From Anaerolineales bacterium (GTDB taxonomy: Bacteria; Chloroflexota; Anaerolineae; Anaerolineales; DRMV01), in NCBI GenBank assembly GCA_015484985.1, contig WFUL01000285.1, positions 1 through 10,060 of the forward strand: 10,060 bases of DNA, in the 5' to 3' direction. This document shows, in pieces, positions 6,348 to 10,060 of this stretch (its first letter is position 1; each line of letters opens with the position of its first letter). The translations under genes were made by a program, and so were the position numbers. Below the pieces are notes generated by a model. The model was not told where the DNA came from. It ran no database searches and saw only the letters and a program-made list of their open reading frames with translations.

Positions 6348-6374
6348 ATTATACCACATTTCCTATTCCCGCAA
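6348..6374 (-). promoter_or_regulatory. Extended -10 promoter of the lysis-packaging operon
   Basis: Minus strand: TTGCGG at 6374-6369, a 15-nt spacer, then consensus TATAAT at 6353-6348. TGG before it makes an extended -10 motif (TGnTATAAT), which can offset the short spacer. The -35 overlaps the 3' end of the 82-aa gene. Transcription should start near 6341, exactly where leader repeat A begins, leaving about a 126-nt leader before the holin ATG. Confidence 0.82.
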
Positions 6375-6611
6375 GAGCAATCGCTTGCTACTCACCCAAT
6401 ACCAGGGAGCTTTGCAGTTGTGACACCATCCGCTCCCTCGATGCAAAATGGCTCCCCCTATCGCCAGAGCCGTCATCATGCGTCCCATGACAGGAACTTC
6501 GACGTAGTGCCCGATGTAAACTCCGCACTGGCTGCATGTCACAATCCCCCTGCCTTTTATCAGATTGGTTCGGTAATGGCGGTTAGTGCCGCTCCGGCCA
6601 TTGGTCGACAT
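6363..6611 (-). CDS. Hypothetical zinc-ribbon-like protein (82 aa)
   Basis: The 82-aa product has two CxxC pairs, CSQC near residues 26-29 and CHNC near 63-66. They are separated by a fairly hydrophobic stretch (VPVMGRMMTALAIGGAIL). Four Cys in this pattern suggest a zinc ribbon. The hydrophobic middle is long enough that a membrane segment is also possible. The N-terminal 20 residues are basic and polar. The ATG overlaps the 66-aa gene by 29 nt and has GAGGTGG about 10 nt upstream. It is the last gene before the lysis-operon promoter. I recognise no family. Confidence 0.65.
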   Translation of the reverse strand: MSTNGRSGTNRHYRTNLIKGRGIVTCSQCGVYIGHYVEVPVMGRMMTALAIGGAILHRGSGWCHNCKAPWYWVSSKRLLLRE

Positions 6612-6783
6612 GGTTCATCACCCACCTCTTGAGTTCCTGGATGAGTTCATGAGCCGTGTTCAGGTCAAGGTACATGAGGCTCTCTTTTCCGTCCGGGTCC
6701 CGGAACCATATCCCGTCTTGGCATAAGCGAATCCGAATCTTACATTCCTGCTCCCTGCACGCACATCGCACATTCCCGCTCAC
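6583..6783 (-). CDS. Hypothetical Cys-rich small protein (66 aa)
   Basis: I chose the GTG at 6783 as start because AGGGAGG lies about 8 nt upstream. The open frame extends to an ATG at 6822, but those extra codons fall in the GT-rich tract and lack a binding site. The N-terminal third has a Cys cluster (C7, C9, C14, C21, counting GTG as Met1; RCACREQEC). Next comes GIWFRDPDGKESLMYLDL and an amphipathic helix (about 43-57, AHELIQELKRWVMNH). The Cys cluster could bind a metal. No family is recognised. Confidence 0.65.
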   Translation of the reverse strand: MSGNVRCACREQECKIRIRLCQDGIWFRDPDGKESLMYLDLNTAHELIQELKRWVMNHVDQWPERH

Positions 6784-6800
6784 CTGTACATCCTCCCTGT

Positions 6801-6873
6801 TCACACACTCACACACAACCACACGCGCGTATCACACACACTCACCCACTACCACACACTACACACACTCACT
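6801..6873 (-). repeat. GT-rich low-complexity tract between genes
   Basis: The minus strand over this 73-bp gap is almost all G and T. It contains three copies of TGAGTGTGTG (ending at 6802, 6835 and 6862) and a short alternating purine-pyrimidine run with ACGCGCGT at about 6823-6830. It starts just after the stop of the 175-aa gene and ends just before the ribosome binding site of the 66-aa gene. I see no promoter, terminator hairpin or reading frame with coding character in it. Such DNA can adopt unusual helix forms, and its transcript would be an unstructured GU-rich segment. Confidence 0.8.
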
Positions 6874-7401
6874 TTAGATGAAGGCATTTAAATCTTCGGC
6901 CTCCGGCCCACCACCTCGCCCGTTCTGCCCCTCGAGGGCCCCTTCCAATGCTGCCCAAACCAGTTTCACCACCTTCTCTGTGCCCTCTCTACCGTCAACA
7001 GGCACCTGCTGCAACACCGCCAATGCGTCCTGAATCTGCTCCCAAACCCACTCCCGCAGGAACACCCGCCGGCCCTGGACCTTGAAAGGCCCAATGGAAA
7101 CCGCGTGCTTCTGCAAATACCGCTTCACCGTCGCCACACTCACCCCCAGGCGGTAAGCCACCTCCGCCACGGCCTGCTGAATGCTCATCCCCTCTTCCCC
7201 GGCATACTCTTTCACCATCACCAACATCATGGCCAGCAGGCGCACGAAGCGCTCCTCCATCGCCGTGGAGAACTCCATGATGTCGAAGAGCTTCAAAGCG
7301 CTCATGTTCATACGTGGGTCGGGCGGGAAGAACTGAATCAGCACCCGCTCCACGCTCATCCGCACCCTTTGAACCTTGCTATTGCTCTTGCGTTTCCCCA
7401 T
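6874..7401 (-). CDS. Helix-turn-helix DNA-binding protein (175 aa)
   Basis: The start at 7401 has AAGGAGG about 5 nt upstream. An in-frame ATG at 7560 would add 53 residues overlapping the previous gene, without such a site. Residues about 74-97 (QQAVAEVAYRLGVSVATVKRYL) are a clear helix-turn-helix: alanine-rich first helix, Gly at the turn, and recognition helix SVATVKRYL. A short wing-like strand (GRRVFLRE) follows, as in MerR/excisionase-like small regulators. An N-terminal hydrophobic helix (about 50-63, VRLLAMMLVMVKEY) and a Gly-rich acidic tail flank it. It may regulate the switch to the downstream lysis-packaging operon; that is inference from position. The exact family is not recognised. 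Confidence 0.82.
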   Translation of the reverse strand: MGKRKSNSKVQRVRMSVERVLIQFFPPDPRMNMSALKLFDIMEFSTAMEERFVRLLAMMLVMVKEYAGEEGMSIQQAVAEVAYRLGVSVATVKRYLQKHAVSIGPFKVQGRRVFLREWVWEQIQDALAVLQQVPVDGREGTEKVVKLVWAALEGALEGQNGRGGGPEAEDLNAFI

Positions 7402-7594
7402 CTCGGCCTCCTTGTGTATTGGGGTGACGCACCAACCACATCCAAACTCGTCCCTCCCAGGTGGCCTCACTACCGAGATATTCGGCATCGGGGTGTGGAC
7501 ACGCAGGAGTGGTTGTTTCCAAGTACAGTCCATCTTCCGTATATCGAGCCACGCATACACCTGGCAATCGTTGCGCTTTTCTTGGGGTCAACAT
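7379..7594 (-). CDS. Hypothetical protein (71 aa)
   Basis: The 71-aa frame starts at an ATG preceded by AGGAGGAGG about 4 nt upstream, 22 nt after the stop of the 151-aa gene. It overlaps the helix-turn-helix gene by 23 nt, so it fits the operon's spacing. The sequence has a basic N-terminus (MLTPRKAQRLPG). Next is a probable beta-rich core with two Cys (VCVARYTEDGLYLETTTPAC) and an aromatic stretch, WEGRVWMWLVRHP. The ribosome binding site and the otherwise empty gap support it. Function is unknown. Confidence 0.68.
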   Translation of the reverse strand: MLTPRKAQRLPGVCVARYTEDGLYLETTTPACPHPDAEYLGSEATWEGRVWMWLVRHPNTQGGRDGETQEQ

Positions 7595-7616
7595 GCTTCC
7601 TCCTCCTCAAGCGTTA

Positions 7617-8072
7617 TCAAAGAAGCCGAAGTTGCTTTCCCCTATGCACGACCGCTTTCGCCCAGTCGGGCAGATGGATGTCTTCAGGTATCGGAACCAC
7701 CCGAATCCGCTTCGTATCCGCTTCGAAAAGCCCCCGCAATTCCCCCTTCCAGGCTACCACCTCGTTGATGATGGACCAGTGCTCCGAATGCGGTCTGCGC
7801 TCTCTCTTCAAATCCTCCCGTGTCACGAAAAGGATGGAATACCATTTCACCTTTTGCCCCGCGACACTATCCCAAAACGGCCCGGCCACCTCCATGACCA
7901 GCCCCTCGGACGGCGACGTTTGTTCATACTCCGCCACGAACCAGTCCCCCGGCCGAATCAAGTCCGGCACGTCCGGCTCCCCGGGAGCCGGCTGCCGAAG
8001 CCGCGGCAGCGCATAATAACGAAGCCCACCGTTGATGTTCCACCAGTACAGGTTAGGGCATTGCGGCTTCAT
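7617..8072 (-). CDS. Hypothetical protein (151 aa)
   Basis: The ATG at 8072 has GGAG about 7 nt upstream and overlaps the preceding 76-aa gene by 20 nt. In-frame ATGs further upstream (to 8210) lie inside that gene and are unlikely. The product is soluble, Trp- and Pro-rich, and mixed alpha/beta. Noticeable segments are NLYWWNINGGLRYYALPR near the N-terminus, LIRPGDWFVAEYEQTS (about 38-53), WYSILFVTREDLKRER and HWSIINEVVAWKGEL. The RPGDW segment resembles a small beta-barrel turn as in SH3 or ASCH/PUA-like folds, but this is only an impression. No family or function recognised. Confidence 0.72.
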   Translation of the reverse strand: MKPQCPNLYWWNINGGLRYYALPRLRQPAPGEPDVPDLIRPGDWFVAEYEQTSPSEGLVMEVAGPFWDSVAGQKVKWYSILFVTREDLKRERRPHSEHWSIINEVVAWKGELRGLFEADTKRIRVVPIPEDIHLPDWAKAVVHRGKQLRLL

Positions 8073-8283
8073 CTCTAATCTCCAGATGAATACCTCTTCC
8101 CACAGCAAACCCATGTCGATTTTGATAAGCCGTGACCACATATTCCCCCGTAAGACGTCGATGTAGCGCAAGTATGTACGCATTGCACTCATGGATGTTT
8201 GCAATGCCACCCCCGGCTGGACAAATGGGTACCGAAACTCTGCGCGCGCATCCTGGACATCTCACCCATCCAACCTCTCTCAT
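8053..8283 (-). CDS. Hypothetical Cys-motif small protein (76 aa)
   Basis: The start ATG overlaps the stop of the preceding gene as TGATG, with GGAGG about 10 nt upstream. An upstream in-frame ATG at 8313 is less well placed. A CPGC pair (residues 9-12), Cys at about 21 and HEC at about 31-33 suggest a small zinc finger. The remainder (ALHRRLTGEYVVTAY and GRGIHLEIRD) looks alpha/beta. It may bind nucleic acid, by analogy with other small phage zinc proteins. The family is not recognised. Confidence 0.65.
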   Translation of the reverse strand: MREVGWVRCPGCARRVSVPICPAGGGIANIHECNAYILALHRRLTGEYVVTAYQNRHGFAVGRGIHLEIRDEAAMP

Positions 8284-8942
8284 CAATGGCCCTCCTCCAA
8301 AATCTCCAGGCACTCCATCGGGAAAACCGCCTCTCGTAGATGCTTCGGCAAATCCTTTCCGTCAAGCCGCACCCGCACCAGCAGCCGCCCTTCCACATTC
8401 TCCCCCACGACCGCATCGATGACCCCCGCCTTGCCCACCAGGCCAGCATCCTCGTCCGTGGGCATGTACGGGGCTTTGACCCGTACCCGTCTGCCCACGG
8501 GTTCTCCTTCCTTCACAACCGCCTCCTCTACAACGGCCAAACATGCCAGAGGAAAAGCCGCCCTCCTCTGGACACACGATAACTCGGTATGCTCAAACTC
8601 TACAACGCACGCCTCGGGGTCCAGCCTGAGAAACCGAAGTACAATCCCGTTCTTTTCCACGTAAACCTCTTGGTCGCTCTTTAGGTAAGGCTTCACCACC
8701 CGCACCCGCATCCCGACTCGCGGCCTCGCCTCATCCCGTGGTCCTCTCTCCCCTCCCCACGCACCAGCACCTTTCGCCTGCGGCACTCCACTTCGCGTAC
8801 CCTTCCGCCCGGGCACGCGCCCGGCCCGCGCCCGCAGGCCCCCGTGCCCACGCGCCCCACGGCACACCGGACCCATGCCCGCGGCAATGCTCCGTGGATC
8901 ACGCAGCGGCTTCCCGCACTTCTTGCACCTGGGTGCCTTCAT
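8283..8942 (-). CDS. DUF6011-like zinc finger with two SH3/KOW-like repeats
   Basis: This 219-aa product starts at an ATG with GGAGG 6 nt upstream and overlaps the clamp gene by 44 nt. Residues 6-27 read CKKCGKPLRDPRSIAAGMGPVC, cut here as CKKCGKPLRDP and GMGPVC, matching the DUF6011-type zinc motif common in phage and actinobacterial proteins. A Gly/Arg-rich linker (28-75) follows. Two related domains come next: about 77-140 (VGMRVRVVKPY to AFPLACLAVVEE) and 149-216 (VGRRVRVKAPY to VFPMECLEILEE). Their shared starts and ends indicate an internal duplication of a small beta-barrel, perhaps SH3- or KOW-like. It probably binds nucleic acid or a replication protein. The combined architecture is not one I recognise. 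Confidence 0.8.
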   Translation of the reverse strand: MKAPRCKKCGKPLRDPRSIAAGMGPVCRGARGHGGLRARAGRVPGRKGTRSGVPQAKGAGAWGGERGPRDEARPRVGMRVRVVKPYLKSDQEVYVEKNGIVLRFLRLDPEACVVEFEHTELSCVQRRAAFPLACLAVVEEAVVKEGEPVGRRVRVKAPYMPTDEDAGLVGKAGVIDAVVGENVEGRLLVRVRLDGKDLPKHLREAVFPMECLEILEEGH

Positions 8943-10060
8943 TCTTCACCTCCACATAAGCCTCGTCCAGGATCAAAGGCATGATGAGCCACGTCGAATC
9001 ACCCCACCCCCACAATCTCTCCTCTCCTACCAAAACCGGGGTTACATCATCCCACACCCCAATGGGAATCTCCGGCCTTTCCCACCCCGCCAGGGCATCC
9101 CGCAAATACCGCAGGTTCAGCCCAAAGCGCGCCCGCCCGCGCACTTCGCCTCGTATGGGAACCTCGAAAACCGCCTGGGCCGACTCATAGCCCACGGCCA
9201 GCACCATCACATTCGCCTCTTCCAAATCGATGTCCACCAGGGCCCCTTCGCCAAAGGCCAGCGCCCGCTTCACAACCCGGGTCAGTTCCTCCACCGGGGC
9301 CCATGCAAGCAAAGTCGGCCCATGTAGGGGGAACAATCGGGCCACACTCGGATATGGCCCGTCCAACAGCGATGTCATGACCATCGCCCCAGGAAGCCAG
9401 AACCCAAACCATCCCTCCTCCAGCGCGCCCAGGCCGATTTCATGGGCCAGTCGCTCCTTCTCATCCAGCAACACTTTCCAGGTCTTGGTTACCAGCCGCG
9501 CCGCTTTTGCCGGCACCACATACTGCCCGCCGATCCCCTCGGCAGGATCCAGGTCGTACACCACAAGCCGATACCCATCCGTAGCCGCCATATAAAGCGA
9601 CTTCGGAGGTTTCTCTTCTCCCGGCAGTTGCTCCCATTCACATTCCAGGTCTCCGATGAAAACACCCCTCAGCACCGGCCGTGCATCCTCCCGCGCCGCG
9701 CATCGCACCCCCACCTCCAGAGCCCTGCATACCTGGTTCCCTGGTCTTTCGATGCTCGGCTCGCCCTCCATGCGCCGGGCCATCGCCTTCCACATCTCCT
9801 CTTCGTAGTCCGTCACCCGCTGGAACTCTGCCACATGCGAGCCGCTGACCACCTTCACGTTCCCGCTGCCGCTGTAGTACAGCATCCGCACTTCGTCCCC
9901 GTCTTCTTTGCCCACGAACCCCTTCACCATCTTCGGGGGCAGCACCACCTCCCACGCGCCAGCATCCCCCAAAGGACGGACCGGCAGGTCCACCTTCACA
10001 AAAACTTCCCCATCCCCGGCGAAAAACGTCATCGTTTCCCCCCGCACCCGCACCATCATC
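8899..10060 (-). CDS. dnaN: DNA polymerase III beta sliding clamp homolog (5' partial)
   Basis: The visible 386 residues align by eye with the bacterial beta clamp, a dimeric ring that tethers polymerase to DNA. Signatures are RPVLRGVFIGD (127-137), MAATDGYRLVVYDL (157-170, the ATDGxRL motif), a PYPSVARLFP segment (235-244), LNLRYLRDAL (314-323) and STWLIMPLIL (355-364), equivalent to the conserved YLLMPMRL end. The first residues match the clamp from about position 20-30, so some 30 N-terminal residues probably lie beyond the right edge. The ATG at 10059 is likely internal. A tail of about 20 residues after the usual C-terminus overlaps the next gene. No dnaA or recF is nearby, and the small phage-like neighbours suggest a phage-encoded clamp. 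Confidence 0.9.
   Translation of the reverse strand, partial: MMVRVRGETMTFFAGDGEVFVKVDLPVRPLGDAGAWEVVLPPKMVKGFVGKEDGDEVRMLYYSGSGNVKVVSGSHVAEFQRVTDYEEEMWKAMARRMEGEPSIERPGNQVCRALEVGVRCAAREDARPVLRGVFIGDLECEWEQLPGEEKPPKSLYMAATDGYRLVVYDLDPAEGIGGQYVVPAKAARLVTKTWKVLLDEKERLAHEIGLGALEEGWFGFWLPGAMVMTSLLDGPYPSVARLFPLHGPTLLAWAPVEELTRVVKRALAFGEGALVDIDLEEANVMVLAVGYESAQAVFEVPIRGEVRGRARFGLNLRYLRDALAGWERPEIPIGVWDDVTPVLVGEERLWGWGDSTWLIMPLILDEAYVEVKNEGTQVQEVREAAA

Noticed and set aside
6801..6873. TRAP-type (G/U)AG-repeat RNA binding site
   Set aside because: The GAG and UAG triplets are too few and irregularly spaced for the regular 2-3-nt spacing TRAP needs.
7402..7560. 53-residue N-terminal extension of the helix-turn-helix gene
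   Set aside because: The ATG at 7401 has an ideal AAGGAGG at correct spacing. The longer form would overlap most of the 71-aa gene and has no such site.
1..10060. CRISPR arrays, tRNAs, rRNAs or insertion sequences
   Set aside because: No regularly spaced repeat-spacer pattern, cloverleaf, rRNA segment or transposase was seen on either strand.

Overview
This window looks like part of a tailed-phage genome or prophage. Every supported gene lies on the minus strand, so the biological reading order runs from 10060 down to 1. The DNA is GC-rich, and almost every gene start has a strong GGAGG-type ribosome binding site, often with its start codon overlapping the previous stop. The two clear promoters have consensus TATAAT -10 boxes. 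This fits a phage of a GC-rich bacterium such as a Firmicutes or Chloroflexota member, possibly thermophilic. The host is inference only; nothing in the window fixes it.

Region 1 (10060 to 6363) is a replication and accessory operon. It opens with a DNA polymerase III beta-clamp (DnaN-type) gene that runs off the right edge. A DUF6011-like zinc-finger protein with a duplicated C-terminal domain follows. After it come six small genes: a 76-aa Cys-motif protein, a 151-aa unknown, a 71-aa unknown, a 175-aa helix-turn-helix protein, and 66-aa and 82-aa Cys-rich proteins. A 73-bp GT-rich tract separates the 175-aa and 66-aa genes.

Region 2 (6374 to 131) is a lysis, packaging and head operon with its own extended -10 promoter and structured leader. 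In order it encodes a holin-like protein, a GH25 lysozyme with an SH3-like tail, an 87-aa membrane/coiled-coil protein, a 32-aa membrane microprotein, an HNH endonuclease, terminase small subunit (P27 family), terminase large subunit, and a portal protein fused to a MuF/gp7-type minor head domain. HNH-TerS-TerL-portal is the standard DNA-packaging order. Lysis genes in front of the terminase are less usual, since they more often follow the tail genes.

Region 3 (144 to 1) is a second promoter and leader just after the portal stop codon. It presumably drives the next head module, which is outside the window.

The most interesting signal is an 85-bp sequence present twice (24-108 and 6257-6341, 83 of 85 identical). 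Each copy begins at about the transcription start of an extended -10 promoter and encodes an uninterrupted 19-bp RNA hairpin capped by a UNCG-type tetraloop. Each is followed by divergent tandem 7-mers. The two copies bracket the lysis-packaging operon. They look like a repeated, phage-specific 5' leader RNA that could act in antitermination, attenuation or transcript stabilisation.
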